Assembly: GCF_029946165.1 (NCBI RefSeq)
Contig: NZ_JAQSDZ010000008.1
Span: 62,001-126,000, forward strand
Length of the DNA stretch: 64,000 nucleotides
Direction: 5' to 3'
Origin: Methylotenera sp.
Lineage (GTDB): Bacteria > Pseudomonadota > Gammaproteobacteria > Burkholderiales > Methylophilaceae
The position numbers and the translations under genes are program-made. Positions within the stretch are counted from its first letter, which is position 1, and every line of letters starts with the position of its first letter. Of the stretch, positions 9,476 through 18,904 are shown piece after piece. The notes below the pieces were generated by a model, which was given only the letters and a program-made list of their open reading frames with translations, did not search any database and had not been told where the DNA came from.

Positions 9476-11485
9476 TTATGGGTTAGGTTTTACACTAGGG
9501 CTATTTGTCTCTATGCCCGGCTGCAATAGCTGGTTAGAAAAACTTTCATCTAACTTTGCACGCTCAGCCTGTATGGCTTGTGGTGTTTGTACGGCTACGG
9601 GTTCTGTCGCTATAGGCACTACCGCTTCGGCTTGTCGTGCGGCTTGGTTGCCCGTGCCTGACACATGACTAACCCCTGATGGGAACAGCGTATAAACAGC
9701 ATTTGCGGGGGCAATATTATGCAAAATGCGTGGCGTAATCAGTAAAACGATTTCGTTCTTACGCCTGTCATTATTTTTATCAGAAAAGAGTTTGCCAATG
9801 ATTGGCAAACTAGAGAGTCCAGGTACTTTATTCGAGATACGCTGACTATCATCGCGGAATAAGCCTGCCAGAATTTGTGTTTCGCCATCTTTTAATTGCA
9901 AAATGGTATTCGCGTTACGACTACCAATAGTGTAAGCCAGCACCCCTGAATCAGTTCTGACTTGATCGGTCACATTGCTAACTTCTAAACCCACTTTAAT
10001 GCTCACCAGATTTTGTAGCAGGATGGTGGGCTCAACGTCCAGCTTAATCCCAACATCAATATAGCTCACCGTTTGTGAAACAAAGCCTGTGGAATTAGCG
10101 ATACTGGTAAGTACAGGTATTTTATCGCCCACATGAATTTTAGCTTTTTCTCTATTTTTAACGCGGATTTGTGGGTTTGCCAGTAAATTGGTATCTGTAT
10201 CTTGTTTCAATAAGTTCAGTGCCAAAACTGGGTCGCTCACACTAAACACACCTAAGCCTGAGTTAAAGTTTTTAAGTTCCGCGATGGTTAGCCTACCTGG
10301 CGTTGTATTGACAACCCCATTAGTAGTGCTTGATTGACCCTGTACACCAACGCTGACTTGCGTTGGATATTTAATACCGATTGCCTCCAAATTCTTACGA
10401 TTGATTTCCATCACCACCACTTCCAGCATCACTTCTGGCACAAGCATGTCTTGCGATGCAATAAGCTTCTCTGCCACCTGAATCGCCTCAGAAGTATCAC
10501 GCATAATGAGCGTATTAAGCTGTTCATCAATGTAAATATCTTTAGTTTTAACCACCGTTTTAATCATATTCATGGCGCGTTTGGCATCCATGTTATTCAA
10601 GTAAAAACTGCGCACAAACTGCTCTTGATACTCTTGGCTACGGCTCAATGGATAAATCAACAAAGTGTTATCGTTTAAGGATTTTTTGGCCAGCTGATTA
10701 GACGTTAAAATCACCCCAATGGCATCCTCAATCGTGGCATTACGCACAAAAATACTGGTTTTTAGGTCTTCGCGTAGTTCCTGATCATAAGTAAAGTTGA
10801 TATTGGCTGTTTTACCAATCAGCTCAAACACCGTTTTAATTGGCACATTCTTGAGTTCTAAAGTGATGGTTTTTTTGAAAGCAGATTTAATCTGTGGCAC
10901 GGCTGTGGTTTTTTTGTTGCGTTTGTCTTCAATGCTTTCGAATAAAGCGCGCGCCCCTTGATCATTGGCATCTTCCGCCAATATTGCTCTCAGCAAATTT
11001 TGCGCTGACTCATCATCTTGTTTATTCACCGCACTTTGAGCATTGGCAAGCATCATGGCATGATTTTGCACTAAGGATAATTGTCGCAATCTCTCCTGGG
11101 CACGTTGATTATCTGGCACGAGTAGCAACACTTGCTTATAACCAGCTTCCGCATCACTGAATAATTTTTGTTGAAATTTATTTTCAGCATCCTTGAGCAA
11201 ATTAGCAATCTGAAAATCTTGCTGCACTTTAAGCATGGTGCGGTATTGCGCATTTTCAGGATACGCATCTACCAATTGTTTAAGCTTGGTAATGCCAGCC
11301 TCAACCTCACCGTGACTAATCAACTGTCTTGCAGACTCATAGGACTGATCGGCTTGCGCTTGGCTGTCTAAGCCTTGATTCTCATGGTTTTGCTTCACTT
11401 GCATGCTGCTTAAACTGGCACAGCTCGTCATGAGCATTAACACTGCTGACAGAAATATGTATTTTTTAAAATCTTGTTTATTCAT
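9476..11485 (-). CDS. TPR-containing secretin (GspD/MshL-like outer-membrane channel)
   Basis: About 669 residues from the ATG at 11485, which has GAG seven bases upstream; a TTG four codons earlier is unlikely. A lipoprotein-type signal ends LMTSC, followed by TPR-like repeats (about 40-200), a secretin/STN N domain (TLELKNVPIKTVFELIGKTA), a second N domain and the secretin core (VPVLTSIAN, GLEVSNVTDQ, LKDGETQILAGLFRD, VPGLSSLPIIGKLF). It would form the outer-membrane gate. The built-in lipobox suggests it is self-targeting without a separate pilotin. The TPR-secretin fusion resembles MSHA-type and betaproteobacterial variant systems more than classical GspD. It overlaps no neighbour, but the next gene upstream ends 8 bp away. 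Confidence 0.9.
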   Translation of the reverse strand: MNKQDFKKYIFLSAVLMLMTSCASLSSMQVKQNHENQGLDSQAQADQSYESARQLISHGEVEAGITKLKQLVDAYPENAQYRTMLKVQQDFQIANLLKDAENKFQQKLFSDAEAGYKQVLLLVPDNQRAQERLRQLSLVQNHAMMLANAQSAVNKQDDESAQNLLRAILAEDANDQGARALFESIEDKRNKKTTAVPQIKSAFKKTITLELKNVPIKTVFELIGKTANINFTYDQELREDLKTSIFVRNATIEDAIGVILTSNQLAKKSLNDNTLLIYPLSRSQEYQEQFVRSFYLNNMDAKRAMNMIKTVVKTKDIYIDEQLNTLIMRDTSEAIQVAEKLIASQDMLVPEVMLEVVVMEINRKNLEAIGIKYPTQVSVGVQGQSSTTNGVVNTTPGRLTIAELKNFNSGLGVFSVSDPVLALNLLKQDTDTNLLANPQIRVKNREKAKIHVGDKIPVLTSIANSTGFVSQTVSYIDVGIKLDVEPTILLQNLVSIKVGLEVSNVTDQVRTDSGVLAYTIGSRNANTILQLKDGETQILAGLFRDDSQRISNKVPGLSSLPIIGKLFSDKNNDRRKNEIVLLITPRILHNIAPANAVYTLFPSGVSHVSGTGNQAARQAEAVVPIATEPVAVQTPQAIQAERAKLDESFSNQLLQPGIETNSPSVKPNP

Positions 11486-11493
11486 AGAAAATC

Positions 11494-12018
11494 TCAACTT
11501 AATGCTCCAATTTGCAGCTGTATTTCAATTTTTGAAGGAATATTTTTTAGGGTCATTACAGGTGGGGTTATTGACTTAACCTGCCACATTTCTTCAATCA
11601 CATCCCCAGATTTAACGGCATGGTTCTTATCCCCATCGATTAAGAAAACAATCACCTTGCCGTCTTCTACCAATTTTCCTGCATATACAAATGGGTTAAC
11701 TACCGCCTGCACCACTGACTCAGAGGCATTTTTATCAGACATATTTTCTACTGCAATATAAGGTGTAAAAATGTTTCGTGGTTCTTCAGTGATGATTGGG
11801 CGTTGCATCAATAAAGCACTTGAGTCTATCTGGCTTTCAGCTTTCGCTTGAACAACCGGGGAAGGGTGGCTTGTTCTTGTTGTGCGATTGAAAGTCGGCG
11901 CAACGTCATTAGCCACATTCGATTGACTCTCTTTTTCTTCGGACTGAGAAACCCAAGCCGTGGCGGCTAGCGTCAATGCCAAAGCAATCCATACACCGTA
12001 TTTTTTAATCATCCCCAT
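11494..12018 (-). CDS. GspC/PilP-like periplasmic linker
   Basis: 174 residues with an N-terminal membrane anchor (YGVWIALALTLAATAWV), a low-complexity linker, then a small C-terminal beta domain (FVYAGKLVEDGKVIVFLIDG, KSGDVIEEMWQVKSI) of the HR/PilP type. Such proteins connect the inner-membrane platform to the secretin. The position directly upstream of the secretin gene and after the PilO-like gene supports this. Sequence identity to a named family is modest, so GspC-like versus PilP-like is left open. Confidence 0.7.
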   Translation of the reverse strand: MGMIKKYGVWIALALTLAATAWVSQSEEKESQSNVANDVAPTFNRTTRTSHPSPVVQAKAESQIDSSALLMQRPIITEEPRNIFTPYIAVENMSDKNASESVVQAVVNPFVYAGKLVEDGKVIVFLIDGDKNHAVKSGDVIEEMWQVKSITPPVMTLKNIPSKIEIQLQIGALS

Positions 12019-12024
12019 CGAGCT

Positions 12025-12621
12025 TTACTGCTTTTCGTTTTGCAAATATAAAGTGAACTGAATACGCGCTTCCAACTGATCAGTCGTAATATCTTCTCGT
12101 CTTAAGCTAATGTCATTGAGTGCAATTGATGGCAAGGTATTCAGTACTTGATTGATAAACTGGCGAATCTGTATATAGCTACCTTTTAATGGCAATTTAA
12201 TTTGATATTGAATAAGTGATGAAGCCGAAAGTGGCTGGTCATATTCCACCTTATCGATGACTAATCCAGTATTTGTCGCAACATTGAGAATGGCTGTAAT
12301 CTTGCTATTCGCGTCTTTCTGCGCAGGCAGTAAGTCATAAAACTTTTGAACAATGTCAAATTGCGCATTATTACTACGGTTTACAATGTTTAGAGTTGGA
12401 TTGGCCTTAAGTACAGTCATTTCCATTTGTAACTGCTGAAATTGATGTGTGTTAGGAATGGCTGCAATTAACAAATAAAGCAAACTACCCAAAATGAGCA
12501 TCATCCCCATCCACCCTTGCCAGCCCAGTTGTCGACACTTGTACTTAACAAACTGAGCCATATAAGCAAGCTTATGATTAAGTTCGCGATTGGGTTTTAG
12601 TGTGAGATTTATATTTTCCAT
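12025..12621 (-). CDS. PilO/GspM-like inner-membrane assembly protein
   Basis: 198 residues. One transmembrane helix at about 38-58 (GMMLILGSLLYLLIAAIP) is followed by a coiled-coil stretch and a ferredoxin-like domain with LPLKGSYIQIRQFINQVL, the characteristic PilO strand-helix motif. It overlaps the PilN-like gene upstream by 13 bp. It is expected to dimerise with the PilN-like protein and form the periplasmic part of the assembly platform. The ferredoxin-fold motif is seen directly; the partner assignment is inferred. Confidence 0.78.
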   Translation of the reverse strand: MENINLTLKPNRELNHKLAYMAQFVKYKCRQLGWQGWMGMMLILGSLLYLLIAAIPNTHQFQQLQMEMTVLKANPTLNIVNRSNNAQFDIVQKFYDLLPAQKDANSKITAILNVATNTGLVIDKVEYDQPLSASSLIQYQIKLPLKGSYIQIRQFINQVLNTLPSIALNDISLRREDITTDQLEARIQFTLYLQNEKQ

Positions 12622-13175
12622 ACTGCCTCGATCACGAATTGGATTGCCTTCTGACCATTAATTTCAGTCGATTCCTGCGACAGTAAAGCGACATCTTTTA
12701 ACATTTTTAGCTGGGTTAATTCATCTACATAACGCATCATGCTGTTGGCATCCAATGCAACAGCAGTGATGCGTACAGTACGTTGTTGAGCGTTTAGTGC
12801 TGTAGTACCAGGTTCTAAAGCAAGTAACTTTACTTCCTCTCGATTGGCAGATTCCAACGTCTTAAATAATGCTGGCCACGGCATCACTATTTCTTTAATG
12901 GCTGCATTCACGGTAGCGATTTCATCGCGTTTTACAGCCTCTTCTTTATTGTTACTTTGTAGCAAAGCACGAGAACTCGCCAATAGTGAGCGCGAGGTGA
13001 CCTTTGGTTGAGCGTGTTGCTGCATATCAATTTGCAATAACTCGGTTTTACTAGTTAATTGCTGAGAGTAAATAGACAATGCAACACTGAGCAAACTCCC
13101 TATTACCAACAGCGTCATGGCCGCTGCATTATTTCTAGATGTTTTCATCTCATGATTTAAGTGGATAGACTTCAT
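12609..13175 (-). CDS. PilN-like inner-membrane assembly protein
   Basis: 188 residues with a single N-terminal membrane helix (AAAMTLLVIGSLLSVALSI), a coiled coil, then a small alpha/beta domain containing PWPALFKTLESANREEVKLLALEP, typical of PilN and GspL C-terminal domains. It overlaps the PilM-like gene by 4 bp and the PilO-like gene by 13 bp. Together they give the M-N-O-P order of type IV pilus and MSHA clusters, within what otherwise looks like a type II secretion operon. Confidence 0.75.
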   Translation of the reverse strand: MKSIHLNHEMKTSRNNAAAMTLLVIGSLLSVALSIYSQQLTSKTELLQIDMQQHAQPKVTSRSLLASSRALLQSNNKEEAVKRDEIATVNAAIKEIVMPWPALFKTLESANREEVKLLALEPGTTALNAQQRTVRITAVALDANSMMRYVDELTQLKMLKDVALLSQESTEINGQKAIQFVIEAVWKI

Positions 13176-14083
13176 GCCAGCACCCAGCTAGGCACACTGT
13201 TTAATGCCTGGTCATTTTGCATATCAAATTGATGAGAAGGTACTGGAATGACTTGATGATTCGCGAGTTTCAAAGACTTATTTCTTTGAGATTCTGGTCT
13301 ATATAACAATACGGGGACATCTTCTTTTACATTGCAATTTACTATTTCACGCTGTATTAAAGCCGTGAGCTGTTCAGAAACATCAGTTTCTATCCCCACA
13401 TTTTTAACTAATCGCCAACCGCTATCATCAAAGAGGGTTAAGCATACGCGTTCACTTTGTATCGCCACAAGCCAAAAAGTGACGGCCTTATTTTCACTCT
13501 GAATTAAGTGATTTTTTTTTATCTGACTGACTGTTTGATTAATTGCCAGCATTAATTGTGGATACACTGCCGCCAGTTTCATATCGGCTTCTGCAAATAC
13601 TTCATGCAATACTTGCAACAGTCCACGATTGATTGCGCTTGCCATCGCAGACTGACCGAAATCAGGCTCACTCATGCGCAAATCCCAAGCTTTTGTAGCA
13701 TCGCCATAAGCTAAGTTAAAGCAATGTTGCATATAGGCTTGGCGTTCATCCTCAACAGCCAATTCATTACTCCAAGGAATAACTGCATATCTGGCAAATT
13801 GATTAGAGACAATGACTGTCGGTACTGCGCCTTGCCACTTAGCACTCTTCAACATGGGTTTCAAATAATTGGCTAATATTTGCCAGTCATTGTCACCCAT
13901 TTGTTTAGCGGCCAAATGCTTAGTGGCTAGATCCTGCGGTAACGCAATGACCTGCTTATGCATGATATGTTGTTTCAGGCCTTTTTTTAAAGGTCTGGTT
14001 AAGCGCAGAAACGTAATGCTTTGTGGGTGAATAAACACCCATAACTCATCTTTAAATAACGATTTAAACCATTGAAGTGACAC
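13172..14083 (-). CDS. PilM/GspL-like cytoplasmic assembly protein
   Basis: 303 residues from a GTG at 14083, chosen because AGGAG lies exactly 7 bases upstream inside the end of gspE; the longer reading frame from 14113 lacks such a site. The protein has no transmembrane helix and resembles the actin-like cytoplasmic half of GspL or PilM (N-terminal WVFIHPQSITFLRL, and VTFWLVAIQSERVCLTLFDD near 215-235). It would dock the GspE ATPase to the membrane. Separate PilM-like and PilN-like genes correspond to the two halves of GspL. Confidence 0.68.
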   Translation of the reverse strand: MSLQWFKSLFKDELWVFIHPQSITFLRLTRPLKKGLKQHIMHKQVIALPQDLATKHLAAKQMGDNDWQILANYLKPMLKSAKWQGAVPTVIVSNQFARYAVIPWSNELAVEDERQAYMQHCFNLAYGDATKAWDLRMSEPDFGQSAMASAINRGLLQVLHEVFAEADMKLAAVYPQLMLAINQTVSQIKKNHLIQSENKAVTFWLVAIQSERVCLTLFDDSGWRLVKNVGIETDVSEQLTALIQREIVNCNVKEDVPVLLYRPESQRNKSLKLANHQVIPVPSHQFDMQNDQALNSVPSWVLA

Positions 14084-15854
14084 GGTTGATCTCCTGTAAG
14101 GTTGTTTCACCACGTTTAACTAAATCTAGCGCTGCTTCGCGCATGCTGCGCGTGCCATTGGCTCTGGCTGCTTCCTTTACTTTACGAACTGGTTCACGTG
14201 TCACTATCAATTCGCGAATCTCGTCGTTAAAACACAATAATTCAGCAATGGCTTTGCGACCTTTATAGCCAGTGCCATGGCACTGACCACAGCCTTGACC
14301 TTTTTTAAAATTGAATTCCGTCGCTTGCGATTGCGTGAGTCCAGATTTAGTCATAAGCGCACTATCAGGCGTGTCAGGTACGGCACAATGATGACAATTG
14401 ATGCGTACCAAGCGCTGTGCCAAAATACCGTTGATGGCAGACACGAAACTGTAGGGGTCGACTTGCATATTGGTAAATCGACCAATCACATCAAACACAT
14501 TATTTGCATGGACGGTAGTCAATACCAAATGACCTGTCAGTGCTGATTGCACTGCAATTTGTGCCGTTTCAGCATCGCGAATTTCACCCACCATGATTTT
14601 GTCTGGGTCATGGCGCAAAATCGAGCGTAGTCCACGCGCAAAGGTCAGCCCTTTTTTCTCATTGACGGGAATTTGTAACACGCCTGGTAATTGATATTCC
14701 ACAGGGTCTTCAATGGTGACGATTTTGTCTTCGCCATGGTTAATTTCTGAAATGATGCCGTATAAGGTGGTCGTCTTACCGCTACCCGTTGGTCCTGTTA
14801 CCAGCAGCATGCCGTAAGGTTCTTCAGCCAATAAACGGAAGCGCGCCATAATGTCTGGCTCAAAACCGAGTGTTTCTAAACTCAAGCCTTTCGCTTCATC
14901 ACTCAAGGCTTTGCGGTCTAAAATACGTAGAACGGCATCTTCACCAAATACGCTAGGCATAATCGAAACGCGCATATCGACCTCACGCACTTTGCCTTCA
15001 GCACCTGTCGCTAATACCTTAAAGCGGCCATCTTGCGGCACGCGTCTTTCAGCAATGTCTAATTCAGACATCACTTTAATACGCGAAATCGCCTGTTCGG
15101 CCTGTGCAACCCCTTGAATACCGCCCTCTAAACTCAACACGCCATCAATGCGGTATTTCACAGTCAGGCCATGGGCATCAGTTTCCATGTGTACATCACT
15201 GGCACCTGCTTTGAGTGCATCATGCAGGGTAGAGCGGACAAATTTAACCACAGGGCTGGTATCTTCACTAATCGAACGTAAAGAAATATCCTCAATACCA
15301 TTTTGTTCGGCGTGCGTTTCTGTTACATCTGCCGTTAGGCTATCCATCGCGCGCATGCTGGTTTCGTGGTGTGCTAAAAATGCACTTAAATCTTTGTGAT
15401 GTGCCAGCACCCATGTTGGCCGATTTTCCAGAACACGGTCTTCGATAATTAAATCAATTTTGCCTTGTAAATACACATCAAACGGATTTGCAAAAACCAA
15501 ATACAAATCTCCATCAGCATTGCGCAATGCGACACAGCTATATTTGCTGGCATCCGTAAATGGCAGCATCTGAAAATCCGGTGCCATCGCGTAAAGCTGA
15601 CTGATGTCAAATACTGGGTAATGCATGAGCTGGCCCATGGCTGTCACAAAGTCATCTGCACTCAATTTGGATTTTTCTTCCAGAACATCCAACAGTAACT
15701 GATTCGTTTGACTGGCAATCGCTTTCGCGTGGTAAATTTGCTCAACAGTAAGTTGAGTGTTTGCGTGTTTTTCTACTTCAAACATTGAATTTTCGAGCAT
15801 GGTGCCCTTAGCATTAAAGTCTGTAGGTATCATTTTGCTAAGTAATGCACTCAT
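14064..15854 (-). CDS. gspE: GspE/PilB-type secretion ATPase
   Basis: 596 residues. An N-terminal GspE/MshE-like domain (about 20-150) precedes the RecA-like motor with Walker A GPTGSGKT (354-361), an Asp box (IEDPVEYQ), Walker B (DPDKIMVGEIRD) and a His box (LVLTTVHANN). A tetracysteine zinc motif is present (C487, C490, C522, C525). It powers pseudopilus extension from the cytoplasm. It overlaps gspF by 4 bp. All catalytic motifs are intact. Confidence 0.95.
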   Translation of the reverse strand: MSALLSKMIPTDFNAKGTMLENSMFEVEKHANTQLTVEQIYHAKAIASQTNQLLLDVLEEKSKLSADDFVTAMGQLMHYPVFDISQLYAMAPDFQMLPFTDASKYSCVALRNADGDLYLVFANPFDVYLQGKIDLIIEDRVLENRPTWVLAHHKDLSAFLAHHETSMRAMDSLTADVTETHAEQNGIEDISLRSISEDTSPVVKFVRSTLHDALKAGASDVHMETDAHGLTVKYRIDGVLSLEGGIQGVAQAEQAISRIKVMSELDIAERRVPQDGRFKVLATGAEGKVREVDMRVSIMPSVFGEDAVLRILDRKALSDEAKGLSLETLGFEPDIMARFRLLAEEPYGMLLVTGPTGSGKTTTLYGIISEINHGEDKIVTIEDPVEYQLPGVLQIPVNEKKGLTFARGLRSILRHDPDKIMVGEIRDAETAQIAVQSALTGHLVLTTVHANNVFDVIGRFTNMQVDPYSFVSAINGILAQRLVRINCHHCAVPDTPDSALMTKSGLTQSQATEFNFKKGQGCGQCHGTGYKGRKAIAELLCFNDEIRELIVTREPVRKVKEAARANGTRSMREAALDLVKRGETTLQEINRVTSMV

Positions 15855-17047
15855 TGAACGCTCCCTGCTAATTCAAAAATCGGCATGTACATCAATACCA
15901 CCACCAAACCTACAATCAGGCCAATCACAATCATTAATAATGGCTCCAGTAACTTGGTGAACCATTCCACGGCACGACCAATTTCTTCATCATAAAATGC
16001 GCCAATACGCTCCATCATTTCACCCATTTGCCCTGAGCGCTCACCCACGCGTAACATACGGATTGAAATCGCAGTGGTCATGCCATGCTGCTCCATCGCA
16101 GATGACATCGGTTTACCTTCACGCACGTCATGTGTCACCTTTTCTAGGCTGCTACGTAATTCTGGCTTAAGTAAAGAAGACACCATGCCCATGGCCGTCA
16201 CCAAAGGAATACCTCCACGCAACAACATGCCCAGCGTGCGATAAAAACGTGCCAACTGATAAATATGCAAGGTGTTACCTAATGCGGGGATCTGCCATAT
16301 ATTTCGCATCATGGCAGCACGAATGGCAGGGCGGCTTACGGTAAAAACCAGCAGCGCCACACCAGCCACAAATACCAATAACACCTCTTTACCATGCTCT
16401 TGCAATAGTCGACCCCAACTCAATAGTAGTTGAGACATCCACGGCAAATTTGCACCCGTGCTTTCATAAATCGTGCTGAATTTTGGAACCACATAACCCA
16501 ATAAGAACACCACCACCAAGCCACCTACAATGATGAGTAATACTGGGTAAATCGAAGCGGATATAATCTTTTTGCGCACCGCATCAATCTGTGTTTGGTA
16601 GGTCACATGCCTTGCCAGCGCTTGCACCATATCCCCAGTGCGTTCACTGGCGCGAATCAATGCAACGTATAAGGGGCTGAATACCTGTGGCATCTGCTCT
16701 AAAGCCGTTGATAAAGGCAAGCCTTCAAACAATGCCACCATCACCTGCTTGAGAATTGCTTTTGACTCTGCCTGTTGCTCTTTCTCTGCCAAAGCGTCAA
16801 TCGCCTCAACTAAACTTAAGCCAGACTCCAACAAAGCCAATAACTCCTGACTAAACAACATTAAATTGAATTTAGGTTTTGCTAATGGATGCGTGAATAA
16901 ATGCTGAAATGACCACCCAGCACTTTTAACTGCAAGCACACTGAATCCCTGAGACTCAGCCAAAAGCCTCGCCTGTACCGCAGTACTGGCTTCTAAAGCG
17001 AGCATGCTAATCGCTTCACCCATAGCCACTTTTAATTCAAATTTCAT
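15851..17047 (-). CDS. gspF: GspF/PilC inner-membrane platform protein
   Basis: 398 residues, the usual length for GspF. There are two GspF domains (about 65-185 and 270-395) and three transmembrane helices (about 165-190, 215-235, 370-395). Typical motifs include LLALLESGLSLVEAIDAL and LGMLLRGGIPLVTAM. It forms the rotating or organising platform for pseudopilin assembly together with GspE. It lies 13 bp after gspG and overlaps gspE by 4 bp. Confidence 0.95.
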   Translation of the reverse strand: MKFELKVAMGEAISMLALEASTAVQARLLAESQGFSVLAVKSAGWSFQHLFTHPLAKPKFNLMLFSQELLALLESGLSLVEAIDALAEKEQQAESKAILKQVMVALFEGLPLSTALEQMPQVFSPLYVALIRASERTGDMVQALARHVTYQTQIDAVRKKIISASIYPVLLIIVGGLVVVFLLGYVVPKFSTIYESTGANLPWMSQLLLSWGRLLQEHGKEVLLVFVAGVALLVFTVSRPAIRAAMMRNIWQIPALGNTLHIYQLARFYRTLGMLLRGGIPLVTAMGMVSSLLKPELRSSLEKVTHDVREGKPMSSAMEQHGMTTAISIRMLRVGERSGQMGEMMERIGAFYDEEIGRAVEWFTKLLEPLLMIVIGLIVGLVVVLMYMPIFELAGSVQ

Positions 17048-17060
17048 ATATGAAAACGCA

Positions 17061-17513
17061 CTATTCCCAATTCACCACATCAGCGGCCTCATCAGTACCA
17101 CCACTCACGCCATCGCGACCAAATGACCAAAGATCATATTCCCCATGCTCGCCTGGCATTTTGTATTGATACGGTTTACCCCATGGATCATCTGGCAATT
17201 TTTTCTGCAAATAAGGGCCGTGCCATTTAGGCTCGTTAGCAGGCGCTAAAATTAATGCGGCCAAGCCATTTTCTGAGCTTGGGTAATGCCCAGCATCTAA
17301 TCGATATTGGTCTAATGCTTTCCCAAGTGCATCAATTTGCGCTTTAGCGGTTTTAACTTCAGACTTACCTATCTGTGCAAAATATTTAGGACCTACATAA
17401 CTGACCAGTAAGCCAATAATCACCATCACTACTAAAAGCTCAAGCAGGGTAAAACCTTTTAGCGTAGAGCTAGATTTTAATATTTTTAACTTTGATTCAA
17501 ATTTAAATGCCAT
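17061..17513 (-). CDS. gspG: Major pseudopilin GspG
   Basis: 150 residues with prepilin signal KGFTLLELLVVMVIIGLLV (Glu at +5) preceded by an unusually long basic leader of about 18 residues. The C-terminal part carries the GspG hallmarks YPSSENGLAALI, DPWGKPYQYKMPGEHGEYDLWSF (split by the calcium-site loop) and D/E residues expected to bind calcium. It is the first gene of the secretion cluster proper, 31 bp after tolC. The classical GspG fold here supports secretion rather than motility pilus function. Confidence 0.93.
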   Translation of the reverse strand: MAFKFESKLKILKSSSTLKGFTLLELLVVMVIIGLLVSYVGPKYFAQIGKSEVKTAKAQIDALGKALDQYRLDAGHYPSSENGLAALILAPANEPKWHGPYLQKKLPDDPWGKPYQYKMPGEHGEYDLWSFGRDGVSGGTDEAADVVNWE

Positions 17514-17544
17514 GTCTTTTACTTTCTATCCAATACACTCATGA

Positions 17545-18894
17545 TTAATTGACGAAGAAAAACTGGTTGAGATTTTGTAGCTGGGTTTCATTGAGCACGC
17601 CAGCAAAGTGCTGAATATTGACTACATCATTGATTAAAACGTAATAAGATTTGCTTAAATTAAGCTTATTTTCATACAATTTTTGTTGCGCATTCAGCAC
17701 GTCAATATTGGTTCTAAAGCCAGCTTTAAAACTTTTAGAAGTGCCATCTAATGCAAGTTCACTAGATTTAACCGCTTGGCTGTAGGCTTGTATGGAGCGC
17801 ATTTCGCTTTGCAACCGCTGAAAGTATTTCTGGATATTGGTACTCGCATCTCTTGTTTTTAAATTCAGATCTTCTTTAGCTGCTTCAACTTTATCTAAAG
17901 ACTGCCTGACACTGGCTTGGACTCCTCCGCCAGCATAAAGCGGCATGCTAAATTGCAGCGCAATCGTGGTGCTATCAAACCGTGATCCAAGCGTATTGTT
18001 ACTATCGTTTTCACTGTATGAACGCAAGCCGACTAAATCCAATGTTGGGTAGTGTCCAGCTTGTTTCTTTTCAACATTTTGTTGCGCTTCTTCAACGGTC
18101 AATTTAGCTGCCATGATTTCTGGATTATTATCGATAGCCTTTTGTAGCCATGGTTCTACGTGCTCAAAGTCAGCTTTGATTGAGGTTATTTTTTCAGGAT
18201 TAAGTTTTGCTAAGCTCTCTACCGCATGCCCCGTCATATTGCTTAGGGTGATTCTAAAAGAGTCGGTAGCATTCTCAGCCTCGATAAGTTCTGCTTGTGC
18301 AATATCTAAACTGGCTTGCGCCTCACTGATTTCAGTGAGCGTGCCTTCATCATGCTTATAGCGCTGGGTTGCCTGATTGAGTTGCTGTTGAAGCGCATCT
18401 GTTTTGTTTTGCACCACAGTTGACTTCTCTTGTGCATATAAAAGCTCAAAATAAGCACTTGCGATTCTCGTAATCAGACTGGAGTTTTCTGCTTGCAACA
18501 AAGCTTCTTTGCTTTTAACAAAAGCTTGTGCGCCTTTATAATTGGCTAATATTTCTTTGTTAAATAGTGGTTGCTTGATAGTAAACGCTAGATTTTTTGT
18601 GTCATATCGCAGGTGCGCATCAACTGCACTAGAGAGTGTTTGCGTAGTACGATCTGTTTCGCCACGACCGATACTGCCGGTGATCTGCGCTTTAGGATAA
18701 AACAAGGCGACTGCTTTATTGACTTCTTCTCGGTCTGCCTGTGTATTGGCGACAGTAGTTTTATATTGCGCGTCATATTGCAAGGCCGCTTGATACAAAC
18801 TTAATAAAGTTTCAGCCGCGTACAAGGATGTAGGCGCACCTAGCAGTGGAACCAACAAAATTGCACCTAACGTTTTCATGTTTAAATTCGTCAT
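17545..18894 (-). CDS. TolC-family outer-membrane channel of type I secretion
   Basis: 449 residues with a signal peptide (to about residue 26, SLYAAE) and two tandem OEP repeats of the TolC fold (LYQAALQYDAQYKTTVANTQ; NNPEIMAAKLTVEEAQ). It pairs with the HlyD-like adaptor 10 bp upstream and the two ABC exporters before that, so it is a dedicated exit channel for the RTX protein at 23918-26074. It is followed at 31 bp by gspG, putting type I and type II machinery on one strand and perhaps one transcript. Confidence 0.93.
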   Translation of the reverse strand: MTNLNMKTLGAILLVPLLGAPTSLYAAETLLSLYQAALQYDAQYKTTVANTQADREEVNKAVALFYPKAQITGSIGRGETDRTTQTLSSAVDAHLRYDTKNLAFTIKQPLFNKEILANYKGAQAFVKSKEALLQAENSSLITRIASAYFELLYAQEKSTVVQNKTDALQQQLNQATQRYKHDEGTLTEISEAQASLDIAQAELIEAENATDSFRITLSNMTGHAVESLAKLNPEKITSIKADFEHVEPWLQKAIDNNPEIMAAKLTVEEAQQNVEKKQAGHYPTLDLVGLRSYSENDSNNTLGSRFDSTTIALQFSMPLYAGGGVQASVRQSLDKVEAAKEDLNLKTRDASTNIQKYFQRLQSEMRSIQAYSQAVKSSELALDGTSKSFKAGFRTNIDVLNAQQKLYENKLNLSKSYYVLINDVVNIQHFAGVLNETQLQNLNQFFFVN

Positions 18895-18904
18895 GATATT
18901 TGCA

